Assembly (NCBI GenBank): GCA_024683485.1
Contig: JAIKYD010000028.1
Span: forward strand, 1 to 34,271
Direction of reading: 5' to 3'
Length of the DNA stretch: 34,271 nt
DNA from: Saccharofermentans sp.
GTDB taxonomy: Bacteria > Bacillota > Clostridia > Saccharofermentanales > Saccharofermentanaceae
Positions 15,792 to 22,860 of the stretch are shown piece by piece. The position numbers and the translations under genes are program-made. Under the pieces are notes generated by a model, which worked only from the letters and a program-made list of their open reading frames with translations, was not told where the DNA came from and did no database searches. The number at the start of each line of letters is the position of its first letter. Position 1 is the first letter of the stretch.

Positions 15792-17753
15792 TTACGTTTC
15801 AGATAAATCTCCATCACCCGGACCATCAGAAGATGTGGGCGCGACAGTATCTTCCGGAACCGGAGTAGGAGTATCCGTAGGCACAGGAGTATCTGTTGCC
15901 ACAGGTTCCGGAGTCGGTGTATCCGTCACTTCAGGTGCCGGAGTATCGGTAGCCGCAGGAGTAGTTGATACTTCAGGCGACGGAGCCGGTGTCGGCGTAT
16001 CTGTAGACGGTGCACCAGGTGTTACCGAAGGAGACGGTGTTGCAGATACCTCAGGAGAAGGTGACGGTGATACCGAGGGTGATACAGACGGAGAAGGCGA
16101 TACCGACGGAGACGGTGATACCGAAGGTGTCGGAGTTGCCGTAGGTGTAGGTGTCGATGTAGCCTTGAAATTCTTTGATCCGCCGGCACGCTCAGGGTAA
16201 AGCGATCCATTAAACTGATGGTATCTGTCATCTATCTCATCGTCAGTACACATAAACCAGATGCCCGGATGGTCACTGTAACCTTCAGTAGCATCGCAGT
16301 GGTACCACTGACCATTGAGGTTTACGAGGAGCCAGAAATGAATATTTCCGTTATATGCAGGTGAACGGTCAACTCTCATATTGGATATGCCTGCAGCATC
16401 AAGCAAAAGTTTGCAGCATGCATAATAGACATAGCAGTCTCCATTCTTCTGAGTGAATCCTCTGTATGCAGCGCTTTCCAAAGAACGCTCACCTGAAAGG
16501 AGTCTGAACCAGAGATTGTCGTGTACCCAGTTGAAGATAGCTCTTGCAGTCTCGACATCGCTTCCCCTGCGGAGACCTGAAACGATCTTGTCAGCAAGCG
16601 CATAAGGATCTCCGTCTCCTACATAGTATGTACCCTCATCGTCACTTGACGTGTTGGCTGCAGCAGCCTCTTCAGGCATTTTTATCGTTAACTTCGCATT
16701 AGCTGTGGAAATGTTCCCTGCCTTATCGATCGCCTTATAAACAAGTTCGTATGTTCCGCCCTTGGTATAGTTTACCTTGGAATCATCAACCTTGATCACA
16801 GGATCCTTATCGTAATCATCAGTAACAGTAACTCCGGCATAGAAATTAAGCTGATCAGGATTGCCCTCGAGTTCGAGATCATGAACACCCTTGATAACAG
16901 GCGGAGTATGATCATCGATTATTGTGAAAGGAACCATGATCACCGTGGAATTGCCGTATACATCTGTCACAACAACAGGTACCTGATATGTTCCGCCTGA
17001 AGTAAATTTTGGTGTGCCTTCCTGATACTCCACCTTAGCTATTCCGGAAAGATCAGAAAGATTTGTGACACACGCTGAAGCCTCTGGCATCTTCCAGTTG
17101 CAGTATGCTTCCATAGGAACAGCTTCGCCAGTCGGACCTGTGTGATCTTCGATCCGCAATACAACATCGGCTTCACCGCTGCGCCCATAACCAATCTTGA
17201 GCTGATAAACAGCAGGTTCCTTAGTGTTTATTCCGGATATGTCGGTAAGGAAAACCGCGTTTGAAGGCACCTTGTCAAAGAACGCCTCAAGAGTAATCTG
17301 CGAGCCTGCTTCGATCATAACGTCAGTCTTTACATCTGCAGTCTCATCCCCGCCTGCAAACAGGATTGCAAATACAACTGTCGCAGCGATGATCAAGACC
17401 GAAGCAATGCAAAGGCCAACGAAAACAGCTTTGTTCTTTGCCTGTGACTTGCTTCTTCTGGTATTTCTCACAACTGGCCTTCCGTCATAGTCATCTGCAT
17501 ATTGACTGCCGTCAATTCCCGCGAGAGGGTTATCCACGCTGTAATCCGTGTAATAGTCCTCATAGTTTTCCTCTACGGGGCTATAATACTCCCCGCTGCT
17601 TCCAGTTGAACCTGGCTGACCTGCTGTCGTTCTTCCGGAACCGGCATACTCAGTATAGGTTCCGTCATTCCCGATCACAGGACGCCTGGCACCGCCGTTC
17701 GCACTGCGGCTGCCATTGGTACTCATCAATGATCTGTCTGCACTTTTTTTCAT
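15792..17753 (-). CDS. TgB: membrane-anchored Ig-like/transglutaminase-like surface protein with Thr/Pro/Ser-rich tail
   Basis: A 653-residue type II membrane protein, the largest of the five paralogues. About 107 N-terminal residues are hydrophilic and rich in Gly, Ser, Tyr and Asp (ENYEDYYTDY) and are probably cytoplasmic, followed by RRSKSQAKNK. The membrane segment is at about 108-133. Ig-like/DUF5011-type domains cover about 144-360, with VTVTDDYDKDPVIKVDD and AIDKAGN. The transglutaminase-like core has Cys440 (NGDCYVYYACC), His472 (NIHFWLLV) and Asp487 (WYHCDAT). NGSLYPERAGGS and a tail of about 120 residues with TPTPTAT and SPSPSVSPS units end the protein. The ATG at 17751-17753 has AAAGGA upstream. 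It is 35 bases after TgC. It is near-identical in layout to TgA, so one arose from the other by duplication. Confidence 0.82.
   Translation of the reverse strand: MKKSADRSLMSTNGSRSANGGARRPVIGNDGTYTEYAGSGRTTAGQPGSTGSSGEYYSPVEENYEDYYTDYSVDNPLAGIDGSQYADDYDGRPVVRNTRRSKSQAKNKAVFVGLCIASVLIIAATVVFAILFAGGDETADVKTDVMIEAGSQITLEAFFDKVPSNAVFLTDISGINTKEPAVYQLKIGYGRSGEADVVLRIEDHTGPTGEAVPMEAYCNWKMPEASACVTNLSDLSGIAKVEYQEGTPKFTSGGTYQVPVVVTDVYGNSTVIMVPFTIIDDHTPPVIKGVHDLELEGNPDQLNFYAGVTVTDDYDKDPVIKVDDSKVNYTKGGTYELVYKAIDKAGNISTANAKLTIKMPEEAAAANTSSDDEGTYYVGDGDPYALADKIVSGLRRGSDVETARAIFNWVHDNLWFRLLSGERSLESAAYRGFTQKNGDCYVYYACCKLLLDAAGISNMRVDRSPAYNGNIHFWLLVNLNGQWYHCDATEGYSDHPGIWFMCTDDEIDDRYHQFNGSLYPERAGGSKNFKATSTPTPTATPTPSVSPSPSVSPSPSVSPSVSPSPSPEVSATPSPSVTPGAPSTDTPTPAPSPEVSTTPAATDTPAPEVTDTPTPEPVATDTPVPTDTPTPVPEDTVAPTSSDGPGDGDLSET
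15795..16163 (-). repeat. Degenerate coding repeat: Ser/Thr/Pro-rich tail of TgB
   Basis: Encodes residues from about 531 on, with short tandem units such as SPSPSV, repeated several times almost unchanged around 16050-16130, and TPTP or DTPVPT units. At DNA level GGAGACGGTGATACCGA-type repeats are visible on the plus strand. The frame is open, so this is a coding low-complexity tract. Confidence 0.7.
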
Positions 17754-17788
17754 AGTCTTTTTCCTTTAATCCCCATTAAAGTCTTATC

Positions 17789-19153
17789 CTATTCTACATA
17801 AGGGAAGTCCGAAGAAACAGTTCCCTGATAAACATTTATATAGTTCTGTACTGAAGTTGTCGAGCGCTCCGGATACAGATCCTCTGCGAAGTCATGATTC
17901 GTGGGAGCATGGATTATCTCATAATCCGTCATCATGAAACAGAAATATGCTTTTGGCGTATAGTCGTTAAAATATTTCTGGGCATCACAATGATACCACT
18001 CACCGTTGAGCTTTACCAAACACCAGTAGTGCCAGTTATCCCAACTGTTCTTTCTTTCTCTGACAACACAGATATTCTCGATTCCTGCCACGTCAAGCAT
18101 AGCCTTGCAGCAAGCCCAGGTACCATAACATGAGGAATACCTCTTGGTGAAAGTGTTGATAGCTGCTACTGCCCAGTTATCATACTGCGGAGTGCTCAGG
18201 ACGAAACTGATATTCTTATGTACCCAGTAGAAGATCTTCATCGCCTTTTCAACATCAGTATCTTCCCTCCAGAGAATATCATCAAGGATCTCCTCTGCCA
18301 TTCTATATGCCTCTTCGACATAGGCCTGTGTCTCAGCTGATGTCATCTCGGCATTGTCGATTATGATAACGTGTACCTTAATGGTAACAGAAGATGAATT
18401 GCCGACATCATCTGTTGCTGTATATGTAACCGGATAATCTCCAACAACACTGAGATTTACCTGTGAGTTATCAATCTCCAGCTGCGGGTTAGCGCAGTAG
18501 TCATCCGTAACCGTTACGCCTTCCCTGTATGCCACGGATTCACTGTCGACCATGACATCGATATCATGAGTACCCGAGATCACAGGTGCCTGGGTATCCT
18601 TGATAACATTGAAAGGGACATCGATTACAGAGAAATTGCCGCTTGTATCGGTAAGCCTGACTTTAACATCAAATTTTCCGCCTTTTGACAGATCCGGTTC
18701 CCCGTCATTATAAGTGCAGTGCACATCTGTCATATCGAAAACATCCTTCACAAGAGTCTTCGGCTCAGGTGCCTCTCCGGAATACATTTCCACAGGAACC
18801 GGTGATGCAACAGGAGCAGTGCGGTCAACAACACTAAGGATAGAATGAACGGTGTGGCCTCCACAGTCGATGGCAATATCGTATGTAGCGAGCATGCCTA
18901 TGTCTATCATATCGACATTGGTTATAAACCTTGTGTTCGGCGGGATCTCCGTAAAAAAGCAATCAAGTGTAACGGGATGACCATATTCGATGTCAACCTG
19001 CGATAAGCATTCGCGGTCAATATTGTCGAGCAGATTATTGTAGAGATAGTAAGCTCCTGAAAAACCTAATAAGGCTCCTGCGATAAGCGGCAATACCGCA
19101 AATCCCAAAAACCTTATCACATTAAATCCTGCTTTCTTTCCTACTCTAGTCAC
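17789..19153 (-). CDS. TgC: membrane-anchored Ig-like/transglutaminase-like surface protein, no tail
   Basis: A 454-residue paralogue. A short basic N-terminus is followed by a membrane segment at about residues 13-38 (FLGFAVLPLIAGALLGFSGA). Ig-like domains span about 53-265 (APVISGTHDIDVMVDSES, GVTVTDDYCANPQLEIDNS). The core has Cys342 in SSCYGTWACC, where the other four have GDC or GNC, then His375 (NWHYWCLV) and Asp390 (WYHCDAQ). It ends soon after LYPERSTTSVQNYI, without a Thr/Pro tail. The start codon is GTG at 19151-19153, two bases after the stop of lipoprotein LpB. No good Shine-Dalgarno is seen, so translational coupling to LpB is likely. It therefore forms LpB-TgC-TgB on one mRNA. 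The substrate is unknown. Confidence 0.8.
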   Translation of the reverse strand: MTRVGKKAGFNVIRFLGFAVLPLIAGALLGFSGAYYLYNNLLDNIDRECLSQVDIEYGHPVTLDCFFTEIPPNTRFITNVDMIDIGMLATYDIAIDCGGHTVHSILSVVDRTAPVASPVPVEMYSGEAPEPKTLVKDVFDMTDVHCTYNDGEPDLSKGGKFDVKVRLTDTSGNFSVIDVPFNVIKDTQAPVISGTHDIDVMVDSESVAYREGVTVTDDYCANPQLEIDNSQVNLSVVGDYPVTYTATDDVGNSSSVTIKVHVIIIDNAEMTSAETQAYVEEAYRMAEEILDDILWREDTDVEKAMKIFYWVHKNISFVLSTPQYDNWAVAAINTFTKRYSSCYGTWACCKAMLDVAGIENICVVRERKNSWDNWHYWCLVKLNGEWYHCDAQKYFNDYTPKAYFCFMMTDYEIIHAPTNHDFAEDLYPERSTTSVQNYINVYQGTVSSDFPYVE

Positions 19154-19155
19154 GA

Positions 19156-19725
19156 TCAGTTCTGTGGAATCATGTAATGAATTTTCTGAACGGTTCCGTC
19201 TTTCAACTCAAACCTGAGCACAGAACTGCCCTTATAGTAATCAACGACATAATCAGTTTCCATTGAAGGCTCACCGTATACTTCCTTGACCTTATCAATT
19301 GAATTTCCAATATAGATACCTTCAGCCGTTGTTACGGTACCGTCTGAAACAGAAATACGTTTTATAACATCAACATCAGGATCAAATTCAACCTCAAAAG
19401 CACCGTTCTTGAAGAAAAATATATCTGCAATACCCGGGCCGGCGCATGATGCAGCCTGCATCACATCATCATATTCAGGCAGTTTCGCCTTATCATAAGG
19501 CTCATTCTCGACGAGATAACAGCCTTCATAAACGAAATAGAAATTCTCAAACTCAGTATTGGAATCAGAGGCACCTGATGATTCGGTAGCACCTGTGTTC
19601 TGACCCTGAGTTGAGATTATATTGATATCGGAAGATACCGGCTCAGGCTCGTTAGAGCAGGCGCAAAGGCTCATTCCGATCATACCCAGACTCATAAAAA
19701 GAGTTACTGCTTTTATTAGCTTCAT
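19156..19725 (-). CDS. Lipoprotein LpB, paralogue of LpA
   Basis: A 189-residue lipoprotein. The signal peptide KLIKAVTLFMSLGMIGMS ends in the lipobox LCAC, with Cys23 as the lipidation site. A Ser/Thr/Asn-rich linker follows. The mature domain shares with LpA the motif AASCAGPGIADIFFF and the BamE/SmpA-like block GIYIGNSIDKVKEVYGEP, ending QKIHYM. A GGAGG lies 12 bases before the ATG at 19723-19725. LpB starts the LpB-TgC-TgB unit, while LpA lies after TgA, so the two lipoproteins bracket the first three Tg genes. The repeated pairing suggests a functional partnership. No enzyme motif is recognised in LpB. Confidence 0.75.
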   Translation of the reverse strand: MKLIKAVTLFMSLGMIGMSLCACSNEPEPVSSDINIISTQGQNTGATESSGASDSNTEFENFYFVYEGCYLVENEPYDKAKLPEYDDVMQAASCAGPGIADIFFFKNGAFEVEFDPDVDVIKRISVSDGTVTTAEGIYIGNSIDKVKEVYGEPSMETDYVVDYYKGSSVLRFELKDGTVQKIHYMIPQN

Positions 19726-19763
19726 TATCCTAAAGTTCCTCCGAATATATACGTGTAAACACC

Positions 19764-19781
19764 GTAATATAATACACTAAA
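19764..19781 (-). promoter_or_regulatory. Promoter element of LpB, shared with LpA
   Basis: The minus-strand sequence TTTAGTGTATTATATTAC is the same as that upstream of LpA (14017-14000) except for one base, and a GTTTA follows in both. It includes a TATTAT/TATATT -10 candidate about 35 bases before the LpB ATG. The -35 region is weaker than that of LpA. Confidence 0.5.
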
Positions 19782-19866
19782 CCCAAATCTCACATACTAC
19801 AAAAAAAGGTAAAAATGCAAGATTCTTTTGCTCTAAAATGACTAATTATATTATTAGAGATATAGG

Positions 19867-20970
19867 TTAGTCCTCGAAGGCATTTATACCATAGTTTTTG
19901 AGTTCTCCGTAAGTGGCGATCTCGTACAGCTGGTCGTCTCTCATTTCGTTGTAAAATTGAATGTCCTTCTCGTATTCCGCAGCAACGGCAGGTACAGTTC
20001 TGTAATCAGTAAGATCATAGTTATCAACAAGATACTGTCCGAAATAAACGCTGAGTTTCTCCGCGCCATAAATATTCAGATGAAGTCCCGCATCATAGGT
20101 ATCAACACTCATATCAAGTCCCATAGCATCTCTGTGATCACAGAAATTGATATACGTCAGACCATACTGCGCAGCATACTCTTCAACATTCTTATCCCAT
20201 TGTTCATACCAGCCGTACTCTATGGGGGCACGGACCAGTATCAGTTCTATCCCCTTTTCCTCACAGAGCAGTCTTATCCGGTCAAGATACCCCATGGCAT
20301 TGGCACCGAATTTGTAATCAATTAGCGGAAGCTGTGAAGGAAGTCTGCCCTGCGGCTTAATATCACAACGCATGTAGTAACCGTTGTGTGAAGTAATGTC
20401 TTTGCTGAACACATGCTCAAAATCAGTCTTTGTAAGCTTGCTCCATCTGTCGTGATATCTAAGTATAGGGAACACGTATGAAATAAAAGTCTCACCTTTG
20501 GTCATGGAGGAATTGATCGCATCAACCTTATCCATTGACCATCTCATACCGTCTATAGTCATGCGGTTATATGCCTCTTTGCGGGGAACATCATGCTGCA
20601 GATTATGGATCGACAGAACAACGACTTTGGGAGTCTCGGTTCTCAATACATCCTTCAGCAGATAGTAAGTCTGATTGATATACTGTTCACCCGAACCTCT
20701 TATATAAGCCGAGATGCCGTATTCCTCATACATCTTAATAGGCGAATAACTCTCATACGCATCACAGTCACCGAAGATTATCACATCGTGAGGGACTTTC
20801 TCCTTATAATATTCCTCGGTAAAGGAACCCTCGATAACACCTCTCTGGTACTTGGGCATTAACAGTCTTTGGACAAACCAAAGTATTACAAAAGAGAGCG
20901 CCAGCAGAACCAGCGCAGTAATAAGCTTTTTCTTCAGCCTTCCGGATTTTCGACTCGGTCTGTCAGACAT
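19867..20970 (-). CDS. Membrane-anchored SGNH/GDSL-hydrolase-like protein with Cys at the nucleophile position
   Basis: A 367-residue protein. A basic N-terminus is followed by one membrane segment (about residues 16-38, LITALVLLALSFVILWFV). The extracytoplasmic part resembles the SGNH-like domains found with surface-glycan genes. Block I reads VIIFGDCDAYESYSP, with Cys69 where Ser is usual. The strand PKVVVLSIHNL follows, and the end block is YDAGLHLNIYGAEKLS with Asp293 and His297. Such domains in other families transfer or remove acyl groups on polysaccharides. The chosen ATG at 20968-20970 overlaps the stop of the upstream glycosyltransferase in TGATG; a GTG start one codon earlier is possible. 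It is the last gene of the GT-GT-SGNH trio. Confidence 0.7.
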   Translation of the reverse strand: MSDRPSRKSGRLKKKLITALVLLALSFVILWFVQRLLMPKYQRGVIEGSFTEEYYKEKVPHDVIIFGDCDAYESYSPIKMYEEYGISAYIRGSGEQYINQTYYLLKDVLRTETPKVVVLSIHNLQHDVPRKEAYNRMTIDGMRWSMDKVDAINSSMTKGETFISYVFPILRYHDRWSKLTKTDFEHVFSKDITSHNGYYMRCDIKPQGRLPSQLPLIDYKFGANAMGYLDRIRLLCEEKGIELILVRAPIEYGWYEQWDKNVEEYAAQYGLTYINFCDHRDAMGLDMSVDTYDAGLHLNIYGAEKLSVYFGQYLVDNYDLTDYRTVPAVAAEYEKDIQFYNEMRDDQLYEIATYGELKNYGINAFED

Positions 20971-21674
20971 CACATAGCCTTCTTGAGCCGGCGGAAATCA
21001 CCCAAAGCTTTCCAGCCAATCTTGATGATCTTTTTGATGTTGATGGAGTTTGTTCCTCCCTGACGGGGTCTGAACGTAACCTCGCGGAAGGCATGCTCCT
21101 CACCGTAATGGACGAAATAAGTCGTCATCATGATATTCGGAAGATTGTAATCCTTATCGAGCTTCGGAAGATATTTCGCAACAGTCTGCGCATCCATAAG
21201 ACGGAATGGAGCATTGGCATCCGGGACCTTAACATGGAAATAAAGCTTCAGCAGAAAGCATACGACCTTCTCAACAAACGCTCTGGACTTTCCGTCTCCC
21301 CTTACGACCCTGTGTCCGAAAATGCCTTTATATCCATGACGTATCTGCCAGAACGTATCGAATTCCTCAGGAAGTGTCTGTCCGTCTGAATCCGTTTGGA
21401 AAATAAAATCCGCACCGCTCTTTATTGAGTAATCATACAGGGCAATAACCTTGGGACCATGCTGTTTTCCGGTATCAGAAAGGATCTCGAGCTGAGGGTG
21501 ATCTTTCTTAAAGATCTCAAGAAGCTCATGTGTCCTGTCTGTACTTCCGCTGTCCGCAATCACAAGTCTGGAAGCAGGATCCTTACTCTCAAGGATCGGA
21601 TACCATGAGGATACAACATCGACAATGTTATCCTCTTCGTTATAAGCCGGCATGACAATATATAAAATATCCAT
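20970..21674 (-). CDS. Family 2 glycosyltransferase
   Basis: A 234-residue GT-A fold protein without membrane segments. It starts MDILYIVMPAYNEEDNIVDV, the usual GT2 opening. The nucleotide-binding segment is LVIADSGSTDRTHELL and the metal-binding DxD-type motif is FQTDSDGQTLP. The domain resembles polyprenyl-phosphate sugar transferases and uses an activated sugar donor, but the donor and acceptor cannot be read. The gene follows the other GT2 gene by three bases and its stop overlaps the SGNH-like start, so the three are almost certainly cotranscribed. Confidence 0.85.
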   Translation of the reverse strand: MDILYIVMPAYNEEDNIVDVVSSWYPILESKDPASRLVIADSGSTDRTHELLEIFKKDHPQLEILSDTGKQHGPKVIALYDYSIKSGADFIFQTDSDGQTLPEEFDTFWQIRHGYKGIFGHRVVRGDGKSRAFVEKVVCFLLKLYFHVKVPDANAPFRLMDAQTVAKYLPKLDKDYNLPNIMMTTYFVHYGEEHAFREVTFRPRQGGTNSINIKKIIKIGWKALGDFRRLKKAM

Positions 21675-21677
21675 GAA

Positions 21678-22634
21678 TCAATCCTCCGGAATGTTCAATC
21701 TCTCGCTGACAATATAGCGGGGACGGTGTTTTGTCTCAAGATATATCTTCCCGATATACTCTCCGATAACGCCAAGGCTTATCATCTGTATTCCTGAAAC
21801 AAAACACAGAATACACGTTGTTGAAGCCCAACCATCAACATAATACCCCGATATAACCGATACGAAAACATAAATAATTCCAACAAAACTCATAAAAGCC
21901 ACAATGGCACCGAGCAAAGTGATCATCCTTAGCGGTCTTACCGAAAATGATGTAACTCCATCGATCGCAAGTGCGGCCATCTTCGAAAGCGGATAATGCG
22001 TTTTTCCGGCTTCCCTCTCAGCCCTTGAATAATATACAACAGACTGCTTAAATCCAAGCTGCGGAATAATGCCTCTCAGGAAGAGATTGACTTCTCCATA
22101 TCCTTCCAAAGCATCAAGCACCCTGGAACTCATCAGCCTGTAATCTGCATGATCAGGAATAATATCAACACCCATTCCGCGAAGGAATCTGTAATATGAT
22201 CTGGCTGTAGTCCTCTTGAACCAGGTGTCAGTCGATCTGTCATTCCTTACACCGTAAACGATCTCATTGCCCTTAAGATATTCATCGACCATCTGACCTA
22301 TCGCGTTAATATCATCCTGTCCGTCACAGTCCATCGAGATGGTGATGTCAGCATGCTCCTTTGCCTCCATAAGCCCGGAGATAAGAGCATTCTGATGTCC
22401 CCTGTTGCGCGACAGGGAGATTGCACAATATCTCTGATCCTCCTGGCAAAGTGAAGAAAGAATATCCCATGTTGTGTCCTTGCTGCCATCGTTAACAAAC
22501 ATAACACGGCTGCTGTCACTGATCTTGCCAGCTTCAACGAGTTCATCGAGTTTGCTTTTAAACTTGCCACTGGTAAGCGGCAGGACCTGCTCTTCGTTAT
22601 AGCAAGGAATCACGAGATATAGTACAGGTGTCAT
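21678..22634 (-). CDS. Family 2 glycosyltransferase, GtrB/DPM1-like with two C-terminal membrane segments
   Basis: A 318-residue protein with the GtrB-type layout. It starts TPVLYLVIPCYNEEQVLPLT. VMFVNDGSKDTTWDIL is the donor-binding strand, SRNRGHQNALISGL follows, and the catalytic metal motif is MDCDGQDDI. Amphipathic helices and two membrane segments follow (about residues 230-258 and 268-295). The end, SLGVIGEYIGKIYLETKHRP, is typical. Such enzymes move a sugar from a nucleotide donor to undecaprenyl phosphate at the inner face of the membrane. The ATG at 22632-22634 with GGAG six bases upstream is chosen over a GTG at 22646. It is the first gene of the trio. A repeat-containing intergenic region separates it from TgD. 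Confidence 0.9.
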   Translation of the reverse strand: MTPVLYLVIPCYNEEQVLPLTSGKFKSKLDELVEAGKISDSSRVMFVNDGSKDTTWDILSSLCQEDQRYCAISLSRNRGHQNALISGLMEAKEHADITISMDCDGQDDINAIGQMVDEYLKGNEIVYGVRNDRSTDTWFKRTTARSYYRFLRGMGVDIIPDHADYRLMSSRVLDALEGYGEVNLFLRGIIPQLGFKQSVVYYSRAEREAGKTHYPLSKMAALAIDGVTSFSVRPLRMITLLGAIVAFMSFVGIIYVFVSVISGYYVDGWASTTCILCFVSGIQMISLGVIGEYIGKIYLETKHRPRYIVSERLNIPED

Positions 22635-22668
22635 CAAAAACTCCACGTTAAAATCATTCTTTTTGAAT

Positions 22669-22722
22669 TATAACAAATAAACGAGTAACTTGCTTGAGGA
22701 AGTGAGGATGGGCAGATCGGAG
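22669..22722. repeat. Direct repeat, copy 1
   Basis: The first 37 bases (22669-22705) are identical to 22806-22842 and begin TATAACAAATAAACGAGTAA. The similarity goes on through GGGCAGATCGGAG to 22722 with one gap and few changes. It is located between TgD and the GtrB-like gene. Confidence 0.85.
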
Positions 22723-22775
22723 CTTGCTCCGGGTCTGGCCAATGCCGAACTTCCGACAAATAAGGGTTGCGAGGC

Positions 22776-22815
22776 ATTTGATATATCGCGAGCAAGGCGA
22801 GCGAATATAACAAAT
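22776..22815. repeat. Imperfect palindrome between the direct repeats
   Basis: ATTTGATATATCGC (22776-22789) pairs with GCGAATATAACAAAT (22801-22815): 5 + 5 + 3 base pairs with one mismatch and one bulge. The loop GAGCAAGGCGA is G-rich. It may act as a terminator or mRNA end for TgD, although no long T-run follows. Confidence 0.55.
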
Positions 22816-22860
22816 AAACGAGTAACTTGCTTGAGGAAGTGAAGGCAGGGCAGATCGGAG
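22806..22860. repeat. Direct repeat, copy 2, ending at the TgD stop codon
   Basis: Same 37-base core as 22669-22705 plus a similar 18-base end (AGGCAGGGCAGATCGGAG). The copy ends exactly one base before the TgD stop codon at 22861-22863. Confidence 0.85.

Noticed and set aside
15835..16200. Plus-strand Gly/Val/Asp-rich open frame
   Set aside because: Antisense of the TgB tail, for the same reason.
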